This document shows positions 9,848 through 21,391 of a DNA stretch of 64,000 bases, piece by piece (the stretch's first letter is position 1; every line of letters begins with the position of its first letter). Source of the stretch: Allodiplogaster sudhausi (Eukaryota; Nematoda; Chromadorea; Rhabditida; Diplogasteridae); assembly GCA_945643635.1 (NCBI GenBank), contig CALZFC010000044.1, positions 124,001-188,000 on the forward strand, in the 5' to 3' direction. A program made the position numbers and the translations under genes. The notes under the pieces are model-generated. The model was not told the origin of the DNA and did not search any database. It worked only from the letters and a program-made list of their open reading frames with translations.

Positions 9848-11340
9848 GATCAAGATGACTGCTGCTGATTGTAAAGCATCCTTTCCCACTTTCGCTTAAT
9901 ACCTACATTGTTCTGTGAAATATATGTTCTTCTTCTAAATCCATGTAGAATATGATCATGATAAAACTTATTTTAAGTCTATATTCCGAGAATGATACTT
10001 GTTAAATATGTTATGGCTTCATGAAATGTTCTTCTTGTGTTTAGGATATTTTGTCTATATTTATTCCACGCTTTTGCTACGTCAAATGTTGTTAAATCAT
10101 GCCCGCTTTGATTAACATATTAAATAAATAAACAGTTACAAAGATTGAGGAGTAATAGAAAAGTTCGGAAAGTGCATGTATATTTCCCACACTATTGCTA
10201 ACCCCTCTCCTCTTTACAACTTTACTGACTCGTGCACACATAAATCTTTCTTTTAATACAACTTGTATGAACATGAGAAAATTGCAAGTCAACGAATTGG
10301 AAAGTGTGCATCCACTTTCGTGTAACTCTCTAAATAATAACAAAATATGCTCAGTCCTACTAATCTTGTAAAATTAATGTAGTTCGTTGACATAGTTACC
10401 ATATACATAGATGCATAGATAGACCTTTTACTTCACTCCATCATATTTCATCTCCTACCGAATGAATACTGTTGAGGCTAAGAAGCCTTAGTCTGTCATT
10501 CCTCCTTTTATTGTAATTAAGATGGAGAGATAATCCTTTCAGAATGCAGCTGAAAAGTATCTTCATTGTGGTGAGTGTGCTATTGCTTAGACATATGATT
10601 GCTTAGACATATGAAACATAACTATTAAGCTGTCATTTGAAGAACAATAAAATCTATGTTGAGTTCCATGATATGTAATGTCCAATATTCTGAGTCTTCT
10701 ACCTCATCACACCTTTGCCATACATGACTAGTATCTTTCCATTTTGCATTAACTTCAGCACTTTGGTTGTGGTATGTGTGCGTGCATTTCAACAACTGTC
10801 TGTTCCCTCGTCCACTTATACTCCATATCCTTTTGAATAATGCGTAAACGCTCCTCTAAATAATTATCTTTATATATTATCTATTACTTTTCTATTGTAC
10901 TTTAGTGTCATTGAGTCTACATATCGTTTCTATTAGTTACATAATTTCTTTCTTCTCTTTTCATTTAATATTATGTACTGGAAATTCTGCGTACATGCCA
11001 TGCTCTTGCCGCGTGAATTGTTGTTCAATGATCTTCATGTCATATCCCCCTTTGGATGTACATATAAATGAATAAATGAATAAAAATTCTCAGCCTTTCA
11101 TTTAGAAATATTACCTCCTCCGGCAAAATTCCATATGTTTACATGAAAGAAACCTCTACTATTTCTTGCATCCCAGTTTTTATTATGTTCAATCAGTTCC
11201 TTCTACATATTCATTTACTTACTGCGATAGTGCGTCCTGTTTAAAATCAAAAAAGGATTAAGTCTGATCCCGGGAACTGTCTGATCCCGGGAACCCTTCT
11301 GTCCAATCTCCTCAACCTCCAAGTTAATAGAACGTATAAT
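9848..11340. other. AT-rich intergenic stretch
   Basis: No gene supported. It holds a short doubled motif CTGATCCCGGGAAC at about 11266-11295 and scattered T-rich tracts. Confidence 0.6.
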
Positions 11341-11365
11341 TTTTATCCTCATACTGGATTACCTA

Positions 11366-11470
11366 AACAAACATAATCTTCTTAGTCCAGCACAATTTGG
11401 ATACCGATCCACCATTCCTGTGAACTCTCTTTTCTTTAGTCTGTCATCTAAAAAAACCACAACGTATTAG
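11366..11470 (+). pseudogene. Reverse-transcriptase scrap of a non-LTR retrotransposon
   Basis: One open frame reads NKHNLLSPAQFGYRST, which matches the usual LSP.QFGFR.g.ST stretch in the fingers/palm of LINE reverse transcriptases. It runs about 35 codons to a TAG. No catalytic motif is present, so this is a dead fragment. Confidence 0.5.
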
Positions 11471-13674
11471 ATTAGAAACACTATATTTCTTTAGCCCTAA
11501 TCTTTTTTTCTTAGATCTTTGATTCAACTTCTATTCTTTTTAGTATGATAAAATTGTGAAGTTATGTGGTCTCTTAAACTTCTACTGCGCTTTCCTTAGT
11601 GATAGAACCCCATATATGAGTTTCAGACTCAAACTCAATAGCATATCCCACCACCTGTGGTGGCCCCACAGCAAATATATTATTAATAATACGATTTCAT
11701 TTCAATATGTTCGTGCCTCGGTGTGCAATAAACAATGTATGTAGAGTACTTGCACTCTTGTTCACCATGATGTTCTTTGGTTTGTAATATTTCGATGTAC
11801 CAAGAATGATTGAAAATCATTGAGGAGGAAACTGTCAACATTTTGACCTTACATTAGACAATGAATGATGGTCATATTCCATTTTGAGTATGGAACCAAC
11901 ATTCAATACTACTATTGCATTGACAAGAAATTTTCTTCAATGATGAACAGATCATATTACATATCGAGAACGACAACAAAATCACCTTTCAATATTGCTA
12001 TTGCATAGAGAAGGAGTCAAGATAACTGTTCGCAATTTGTGACTTTCATAATCAAATGTATTGTTTGTGATGCACACTTGGTTTCCTCTGTGTTTGCAGC
12101 ATCTTCTTTATATACGTCCAACTGATACGATATATGTATTAACCATTCTCTGTGAATATGTTTTGTATGTACACAATATTCTTAATGGATATATTCGTTA
12201 TGTGTCTGACTATTGAACTTCACCAATAATTTTTTTGGTGAGTTGTGTCTTGTTTTATAATTGTTTTTTTGTAGAACTCCCTAGTATCACAGCTTATTTG
12301 TTATAGGCTAATCGAGTTGAACAACATTAATGTGAAACTTGAGTACATCCACGTATGCTTCGTAAAACAATCGACCAACTAACATTGACAAATAATTCAC
12401 GCTTACGATTTCTTCTTAGACATTCTATAAAAAGGTCGTAATGTAAGATGAGTAGAAGCTGTCAAACATGTGGTAACAGACAATGAAGAACGGATCGTCT
12501 TTCACATCGTCACTTTCATTATTACTAGTGCATAGAGTAGGAAGCAATGTAACTGTTAGACTTTCGCTATCAAATGTATTGCTGGTGGCTTCGTTCTAGC
12601 TGCCTTCCTTGGCGTTGGCAATGTCTTCTTTATTTACGTCCAACTGATAAGATATATGAGTTAACCAATCATTGACAATTCCGTTTTGTATGTACATAAT
12701 ATTCATAATTTGCATACTTGAATTGGTAATGCGAACTGAACTTATTGGATATACATTAGTTATGTATCTGACTATTGAACTATAACAAGAATTTTTTGGT
12801 TAGTTGTGTATTCTAATATAATTATTTTTCTGTTGAACTTCCTCGTATCACAGCTTATTTGTTATAGGCTAATCGAATAAAATAACATTATTTTGTAACG
12901 TGCGTTCATCACTTCTGTTTCTTGTAACAATCGACTTACTAACATTGACAAAATATTTTACGTCTACCGATTGGAGTTCAGAAAATACTTGGTCATCATT
13001 TTAGAGGTAGATGCATACTATAAAATATGTATGTTTCTTCTTCCTGGAAAAAAATTATAATGGACTTGGAAAAATACGATGGTGAATTATTCTAGGTAGG
13101 CTTTTGAACTTGGAATAAATTATTGTATCACTTGAACATATACGTATGAATGACTGCATTGACTCATTGGTAGTGGTTCGTTTACAAATCAAAAATTCCG
13201 ATGTTGCATTTCTCCTTCAAGCAAATTCAATTGGTGTATTTATTCGGGACTTGTGATACATATGTCTACTGGCCGAGATCTGGACTTGTGAAAATACGAC
13301 GAGGAGTGAATCTCCTCTGATGTATGATCTGTGATCTCTGATGTATGATCACATTCACACGAAAGTCTACATTTTCACTTGCAATCTGTTATGATGGCCA
13401 TTTGGCCCATTGGTAACGATACAACTTTCGACGCAAGCGGCTCGGGTTCGATTCCTGTCGGGACAATATCAATTGCTGTATTTTTTCAGGACTTGTGATA
13501 CTTCAACTAGCCGAGACTTGAAATGATCCCTCTGGGTATGATATGTGATCTATGATGTATGATCACTTCCACACGAATGTCTACATCTTCACTTGCAAGT
13601 TGGTATGATGGACGATTAGCTCATTGGTAACGTCACGACATACGACGCAAGCGACTCAGGTTCGATTCCTCTCA

Positions 13675-16542
13675 CAAGGGAAGTCTCTCGAGTGGCGGAA
13701 GCTATTGAATATGTTCTCTTCATTTTTGAATAGTACTCATCGAGTAGGTCTAGAATATATTTTCTGAATCCGCTAAAATGACCTAGAAAGTAGGGATTTT
13801 TAATTTTGAAATTTGGGGTCGGAAAATCATAAAAGTGGTAGTACATAGATCGGGCTACGGAAAAGTGGTTAAAACAGCGACCGCATGGCCCGATCGGTAG
13901 TGAGGTTGACTTGTAATCAGATGGTCGAGGGTTCGAACCCCGACGGCGCGATCTTTTTGCATCTATTTATGGACTTGTAAAAAAACAAATATGTACATGT
14001 AAAGACCTGTAAAAACACACAATTACATGTTATGTCACGAAGCATCTATTTAGCAGCGGAGATACCGCAAGCTATTTTCTTCTTTTTTGCTTATGTGCTT
14101 TCATGTCTGTTTATTTGCATTTATATCACTGCTTGTAAATAATTATTGGGAGATACTATTATCTGTAGGTGATAAAGATGTTCTCACCATCTCGAATTAT
14201 CGGGCTATTGGAAATGGAGTTTGGAATCTCTCATGATCCAGATGGCACCTCTAGGCAAGAGAGGAAAATTTTCAATGCGTTCGCCTCTATTCTCCGAGAA
14301 GCGGCCATCTCCGATATAATCATTGAAGAGGGGGAGGAGGAGTGTGATGCCGATGAATTAGAAGGGATGGATCAGGAATGGACTCCTGACGACGCTGGAG
14401 TTTCCGATCGTACACTCATCACCGGCAAGACCGTCCAATTCGGTGAATCCGATATTCCCGTCGAGCTGGTAAGCTAATTTTTTCAGATAAAATTTTTTTT
14501 AATTAGAAGCGATTGAAAACTTTTTATTTTGAGGTGGAGAAAGCCATCGCTTTCTACCGGTCAGCGAAGCAGAAGGGCAAATACCGATCCCCCTTGGCCC
14601 GTCCTTCACGTCCTCTCGGAACCATGGCGAACAAGTTCAAGTTCATCAAGCACGGCTATGACATCAAGAAGCTGTTGAAGTTCGAGCGGGCGAGAGAGAT
14701 CTGGGATTCGTCCAAGAATCGCCTCAAGCAGCTGGCCAGCCTTCTGCTCGACGAAGTTAAAGAGAAGATGGCGCAAGGTACGGATGATCTTTTCATATGT
14801 AAAAGGGTAAGAGAGGGAGATAGAGAGAGAAAGAGAGACAGAAAGAGAGAAAGATAGGATAGAAAGAGAGGGAGAGAGAGAGAGAGAGAGAGAGATCCAG
14901 AGACACCTTGTGTATGTATGTATGTACATATGTATATATGTAAATTTGTACGTATGTCATATGTATGTACACATGTATGTACATATGTATGTATGTATGT
15001 ATGTATGTAGTCTACTTATTTCGGCAGGTGCCGTTCTGCACGACATCGACCTCCAGCAGATGGCGCTTCGCATAAACCGCGAGCACCGCCTTCTGGAGGG
15101 ATTCAAGGCGTCCAAAGGCTGGCTCTCCCGCTTCAAGGCGCAATCCGGCATCGTATCGCGGCGAGTGACGTCGTTCGTGGCGAAGAAGAATCTCCTCGAT
15201 CGAGACCGCATCCAGAAGGCAGCCGACGAGTTCGTCAATCAGGTGAAGACGGAGACAGCCAATAAGCCTCTATCTTCCATTATGAATGCCGACCAGAGTG
15301 GCTTTCTCAAAGAAATGCACTCCGCAAGAACTCTGGCTCCTGTAGGCGTTCGGAAGGTAGAGGCGGTTGTACAGTCGACGTCGGCCACGACCCACTCCTA
15401 TACCGTCCTCCCCACCCTCATAGCCGATGGCACCCTTGGAGACAAGCTCTACGTGGTTCTGCAAGAGAAGGGGGGAAAGTTCCCACAGAGCTTTTCCTTT
15501 GCGGCTCCAAATCTGGTTGTCCGTGCTGGCTCGTCTCACATTATGACGAAGCAGTATATGGAAGACTGGATTAGGACATGCGTCTTCTCTCCCTCCGCCC
15601 CCTCCCACACCTACATGATCGTCGACTCATGGTCGGCGTTCAAGGACCACGCTGCTTTCCATGCATGTGCCCCCGCTGGAAAGACCATAACCGTCCGCAA
15701 CATACCTGCCGGCGCCACGTCCATGATACAGCCATGCGACGTCTTCTTCTTCCGCCCCTTCAAGTCCCTCATGCGGCGTTTCACATCATACGTAATGAGT
15801 CACGGGATCGATTTCGTCGTCTTTCAACGCGAGTCGATTCTCTAGATGGTCAGCGCTGCGTACCACCAGCTCACTGCCCCTTGTTTCCAGCCCATGATCC
15901 GATACGCCTGGCATGGCGCTGGCTACACAGACCAGCACCCCGGCCACTTCGACACCCCCGTCCAAGTCTGCTTCAGCGGCGACAGCGTCATTACTTGCGA
16001 ACATTCCTCTGGCTGCCAGTCCCTCTCGTTCATTCTATGCGCTCACAGCCACTGCAGGAAGCGCTTCTGCTTCCAACACTTCATTGTTGACACACACTAT
16101 TGCTAATTTGATGTTGCTCGATACATTGTAATTTTGCTCCAGAAGTTAAATAAATGTTTAAATATTTGTGGTAAAATTGTAAGGACGAGAAAAACTATTG
16201 GAGGAAAATGAGTATAAAACACATTTACGACATTTTTCCAAGTCCATAAATAGATGCAAAAAGATCGCGCCGTCGGGGTTCGAACCCTCGACCATCTGAT
16301 TACAAGTCAACCTCACTACCGATCGGGCCATGCGGTCGCTGTTTTGACCACTTTTCCGTAGCCCGATCTATGTACTACCACTTTTATGATTTTCCGACCC
16401 CAAATTTCAAAATTAAAAAAACCCTACTTTCTAGGTCATTTTAGCGGATTCAGAAAATATATTCTAGACCTACTCGATGAGTACTATTCAAAAATGAAGA
16501 GAACATATTCAATAGCTTCCGCCACTCGAGAGACTTCCCTTG
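13675..16542 (+). mobile_element. Tc5-like DNA transposon, copy 2
   Basis: Same element as 1759-4626, carried along in the large duplication, with the same TCA flanks (13672-13674 and 16543-16545). Since the flanking DNA is duplicated as well, it is not an independent insertion. Confidence 0.9.
14169..16106 (+). pseudogene. Tc5-like transposase with in-frame stop, copy 2
   Basis: Identical to the copy-1 gene. Exons are 14169-14468, about 14507-14777 and 15028 onward, with the same TAG (15843-15845) separating the DDE core from the Cys/His-rich C-terminal tail. The nonsense codon therefore predates the duplication. Confidence 0.8.
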
Positions 16543-17014
16543 TCAGTGTTCTGGACTTGTGATATTTCGACTAGCATAAATGGCAATATCCCCCCTCCAG
16601 TGAGTGATGTGTGATCTTTAATGTATGATCACTTCCACCTGAATGTCTACATCTTCGCTTGCTGCTTGGTATGATGGACGAATGGCCGATTGGTAACGCG
16701 GGGACCTACGGCGCAAGCGACCCAGGTTCGGATCCGGTCGGGATCCTGGACTTGTGATATTTCGATTGACCAAGAACACGGTGGAATGAATCTTGGACTT
16801 GGAAAAATAACGGAAAAAATTTCAACGGGACGTTCTGGACTTAGAAAAATAATGGTGTAAAATTTCAACGGGGACTTCTGGACTTAGAAAAATAATGGTC
16901 GAAAATTTCAACGGGAGTTCTGGACTTAGAAAAATTTCACTTGGTTAAGATCATGAGCACACTCATCATGGCGATGAAACCTCGAATGCTCTCCAAGTCT
17001 TCTCCATTGTGCAG

Positions 17015-18562
17015 CCTCTCTTCATACTCTGGAACGGGCGCCGTGAACGGGTGATGGCAAGAGGCGAGCCGGCCAAGCTCGTCGCGCTCAAAGAGAGGAA
17101 AGTGCTCGACCCAGAGCGCGCCGAGCCGCGCCTCCCTCTCCAGCTCGAAGATGCTTCTCGGCCTGAGAAGGACGCTTCCGGACTCTCTTCAGTCAATCTC
17201 GACACGAGACTCGACAACAGGCGAGTTTATTTATTCACCTATTTATTTATTTATTTAAATTTTTATGCACACTTTTGTCTGCTGATTTTGGAGAAGAAAT
17301 AGTTTGCAAAGCCATTTGAAATTTGGCGAAATTCGCATGTGAAAAAAATTGCAGTGTGGAACTTGGTGTTGCTCAACTGGCTGTGCTTCCTTTTCAATTT
17401 AATTTCCTTTTCTATTCTTCTTTGTTACTTGTTCAAAGTATGCTCTATTATAGTTGTCTGTTTTTTGTTCTTGCATTAATTCGACTCTTAATTTTTTTAA
17501 TTAATTAAAATTTTCCTATTCTAGAATCCTCGACCTGCGCACGCCGGCCGCGCAGGCCATCTTCGCAATCCAGGCTGGGATCGCGCGCATTTTCCGCGAG
17601 ATCCTCAACGGCAAGGGATTCACCGAGATTATGACGCCCAAGATCATCTCGACCGCCAGCGAAGAAGGCGCCAGTGTCTTCAAGGCTAGCATTCTTATTT
17701 TTTTCTTTAAATATTTAATTGCCACTTTATTTATTCCAGAAAAAAAAGAGAGTTAGCATAGGAAATAAAGTCATCAATTTTACCTTTTTGCAGTTCCATT
17801 TGAGTATTTTCAGGACTTCCTGTTAGAGCACATCCTGCACATTGCTTCATTTCGTCGCATTTTTTATTAATTTACTTTCAAAATGAAAATAAAGAAAAGA
17901 TAAGAATAGATTATTCTGCAGATGGAGTACTTCAAGGGCACGGCGTACCTCGCGCAGTCTCCGCAGCTTTACAAGCAGATGGCGCTTACCGGCGACTTTG
18001 AGAAGGTTATTCTTTTTCTTCTTTTCCTGGTTACGGTAAAATCTAAGACTATAACTGTTTTCTTTCTTTTCCTGGTTGCGGTAAATGGATCTACTACTAC
18101 CGTACTCGTTATTGGGTTTTTTTCGAGCCCACAGTACTGCTTGAGTACGCTTTTTACAGCTAAATCTTTTCTTCTCGCTCGTAATGAAAAAACCGCTGTT
18201 GCAGACCAACGAGAACCTGATCCCATTCATTTATCTCGTTATTATTGTTATTCATTATCAGTATTGACTTTACTATTAGTATTGTTGTCATATCTTTCCA
18301 ATTTTTAGAATTTGTTTTCTTGAATTAACTTTCTTTTAAGGTATACACGATTGGTGCCGTCTTCCGTGCGGAGAACTCGAACACTCATCGTCATCTCACC
18401 GAGTACGTCGGCATGGATCTCGAGATGACATTCAACTTCCACTATCACGAGGTGCGGTTCAATCGCACTTTATTCAAATAATTTTTTAAAGTTATTTTTC
18501 ACTTCACGTAATTTTTTTATATAGTATAAGAAGTAATACTAATAGTATCAATAAAAATTTAC

Positions 18563-18593
<31 letters not shown>

Positions 18594-19108
18594 GATGATT
18601 GGCTCGCTTCTCATCGAGATCTTCAAGCGTGTCCAGACCGAGTTTGCGCACGAGATCTCGACCATTGCCGCACAGTTTCCGGCCGAGCCGTTCAAGTGCC
18701 GCGAACCTGCGCTCGTGCTCAAGTAGGTGCTATTATCATTTTATTGCATTTTTTATTGTCTCATTATTATGGATATTATGATATTATTAATATTTATTAT
18801 TATTATTATTATTCATATTCTTATTATCATTCTGATTTTTTTTCAATACTATCTTTTTATATTTTTACATTTAGCAATAAAAAAAGAAAGAAGATATTTT
18901 TAAGGTACCCGGAGGTGATTGCTCTTCTGCGCGCGGAGGGAGTGGAGATCGGAGACCAGGATGACCTGCCGACAGCCGTGGAGAAGCAACTCGGACGCAT
19001 TGTCAGGGAGAAGTATGACACCGACTATTACATCCTTGACAAGGTAGGGGTCATCTTCACTCTCCCTCTCTCTCTCTCTCTCTATCTTTCTCCATCTCTC
19101 TCTCTCTA

Positions 19109-19146
<38 letters not shown>

Positions 19147-20511
19147 TTTTGTGCGCTTTTCACACTCTCAGAATTTCTTATTTTATTTTGCCCTTCCCTT
19201 CTTTCTCTCTCTCCCTCTTTTTCTTTCTCTCTCTTTATCTCTATCATTATCTCTCTCTCTCTTCTCATCACTTTCCATCTCTAATTCAAGCCATTCCTCT
19301 CTCTCTACTTTTATTTCTCTCTCACTAAATCTCTCTTTCTTTCTTCCCTAATCGCTCCCCTCCTCCCACAGTTCCCACTGGGCGTGCGTCCCTTCTACGC
19401 GATGCCCGACCCGGAGGATGGCCGCTACTCGAACAGTTACGTTCATGTTCGTGCGAGGTTTATGGCGGAGTTTTTTGATGGAATAATTTTTATGTTCTCT
19501 CCAGCAACCTAGAACCGACGGGGTTTTCGCAGTAGTCAACCTAATGTGTTAAACAAAAATATTCCATTTATAAAACAAAGAAAAAAATGAACCCTTTTAA
19601 AGCTTTCTTGAATAACTAGCACAGGTGACAGTTTATTTAAATAAATTTTTTTGAAGAAATTAATTAAAGAAAATTTGAGGCGAGGAAATCTTGACGGGCG
19701 GCCAGCGAATCCACGACTCTTCACTGCTGACCGAGCGCGCCAAGGCGCTCGGAATCGAACTTGCATCTGTCCAGGTTCTTTTTTGTTCTCTTTTTCCACT
19801 ATTTAATCTTTTTTTAACGATGATCCTTAATAAAAACAAATTTTCCTCGAAAAAAAAATATAATTGCATTTTAAAAAAATTGCCCTAGTGTGGCAGGCAT
19901 ATCATAATGATAACATCGATTTTTTAAATTTATTTTTAAAATATGGATTATAAAAAATAGCATATTTCTTTGAAAGAAAGAATAAAAGAAGCATTTTGTT
20001 GCTAAAGAAAGATAGCTGGAGCTTAATAACTAACTGTCTTCTATGAGTGCAGGCCTACATTGACTCGTTCCGCTACGGATGCGCGCCGCACGCTGGCGGA
20101 GGCATCGGTTAGAAGTTTGCTTTTTTTATGTATATTTATTTATTATTTAAACTTATTTATATTAATGTTCTTTACATGTTTATGTATCAAAAATTATAAT
20201 TTTTTATCAGTTATCTTTTTTTGCATTTTATTTTATTTTATTTACCTTCTATGCATATTTATATATTTAAAATTCATTTGCTTTTTCTCAGCACAATTAC
20301 TCTTTCTTGAATTTAACGTAGCTACTAGTCGTTAAATTGCTATGAATGGAAATAGTATTCAAGGGACGTTCGTATTTAAAAAAAAGGTGCTTATTTTTCT
20401 CAATGTTTTTTTTGCTCAGGTCTCGAGCGCATGACAATGCTGTTCCTCGGCCTACACAACATCCGTCTCGCTTCTCTCTTTCCCCGTGACCCCAAGCGAA
20501 TCTCTCCTTGA
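17015..20511 (+). CDS. DARS1: Aspartyl-tRNA synthetase, cytosolic type (catalytic part)
   Basis: Charges tRNA-Asp with aspartate in the cytosol. Ten exons join in frame into 382 codons: 17015-17220, 17525-17684, 17922-18005, 18341-18451, 18595-18722, 18905-19043, 19372-19450, 19680-19774, 20053-20107, 20420-20511. Seen: the QSPQLYKQM active-site region, motif 2 ([16 protein letters not shown]), the [19 protein letters not shown] insertion-flanking region, and motif 3 (GGGIGLERM) followed by FPRDPKR near the end. Animal enzymes are about 500 residues. The N-terminal OB-fold anticodon-binding domain is not seen anywhere upstream in this window; the first exon begins after a good acceptor (TTGTGCAG) but lies directly against transposon arm. 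Donors of exons 1 and 2 are GC. Either far-upstream exons exist or this copy is N-terminally broken. Confidence 0.93.
18563..18588. repeat. (TA)n microsatellite in AspRS intron
   Basis: Pure TA run directly before the acceptor of exon 5. Confidence 0.9.
19064..19345. repeat. (CT)n-rich intron tract
   Basis: Long CT/pyrimidine tract filling most of the AspRS intron 19044-19371. The sense strand is pyrimidine. Predicted ORFs here are low-complexity artefacts. Confidence 0.9.
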
Positions 20512-21391
20512 TTCGTTGGCACCGTGCCAAAAGCTTTATTTAACGGAAAAAAGTTAAATGTTGCGGCTTATTTTATTTAGGTGATTTGTGTTTTGTCCCG
20601 ATGTCAAAGTATTTTGTGAATTGTAAGCCCATTTCTTGTCAGTAAACATTTGGTAAACAAATTTATCATTTTCTAGCTTGGTTTGAAAGGGACGCGAGGC
20701 AGTTACAATAATGGTGAGTTTCGGCATATTTAACTGAAGCAGGAGAAAGGGGAAGGAAAAGAAGAAATACTGAGAAAGACAGAGATAAAAAAACAGGAAA
20801 AGCCAGAAAAAGGGGAGAGAGGATACCACAGTACACAATTGGACATACCGGAGACAGCGCCTCGGGCAAGGGAGAAATGCCATTGTCGACTTTTAGGGAA
20901 AAAAGGTGGGTTGGGACGATGAGCCGAAGAGGTGCAAAGGGTATTTTTCGCTATGACTGTACTATTTAGCAGTTTGTGTGAGTACTTAGGTCGGCCAGGA
21001 GAAAATGGACTCATGCACCGGACGAGCAGCGACGTCATTTCTTTCTCTGTCTTGTGCTCTTTTGTTGGTGGCGATCAGCGCCATATTAGCAGAATTTGCT
21101 CGTCACAACCTGCGTCTCCATCTTTACTGCACTATGCTTGCACTGCAAAGTGCGGTTTTGATTTTAACGAATTGGTGCATAAAACGGAAGTGCTCTCGTG
21201 CATTTTTACATCTACAGAGTGAAACAATTTCTGCATGCGACACAAAAAGTTTCTAATATTAAATATTTCGGTAAATGCGGATTTCCAGCGACTTTCTTTG
21301 TTCTGAAGTAGTGTGTGATGGTTTTCCAAGTTTTCTACGCCTAAATTAACAGCTTTTGTGGTGTTGATGCTGTTTCATTTGTTTTATGCAG
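20512..21391. other. Intergenic stretch with a possible small membrane ORF
   Basis: Downstream of AspRS. A frame at 21005-21256 (83 codons) starts in a fair context and contains two hydrophobic stretches (CALLLVAISAILA; ALQSAVLILTNW). I see no splice context or homology and cannot call it a gene. Confidence 0.3.

Larger units (their letters stand above)
13395..16741. repeat. Copy-B equivalents of the tRNA-like modules
   Basis: Modules a and b lie at 13395-13672, the two mirrored tRNA-Thr-like units of the Tc5-like element at 13879-13957 (plus) and 16258-16337 (minus), and module d at 16675-16741. They are identical to copy A at the A- and B-boxes. Confidence 0.55.
11917..18077 (+). repeat. 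Large direct duplication, copy B
   Basis: Second copy of bases 1-6160, containing the same arm, Tc5-like transposon and AspRS exons. Unlike copy A it runs on into the remaining AspRS exons, so it is the copy attached to the complete 3' end of the gene. The end of identity falls within a tandemly repeated intronic motif (two nearly identical 25-30 base units around 18010-18080). Confidence 0.93.

Noticed and set aside
18696..19351. Serine/leucine-rich ORFs in the CT tract
   Set aside because: Low-complexity translations of a microsatellite inside an AspRS intron.
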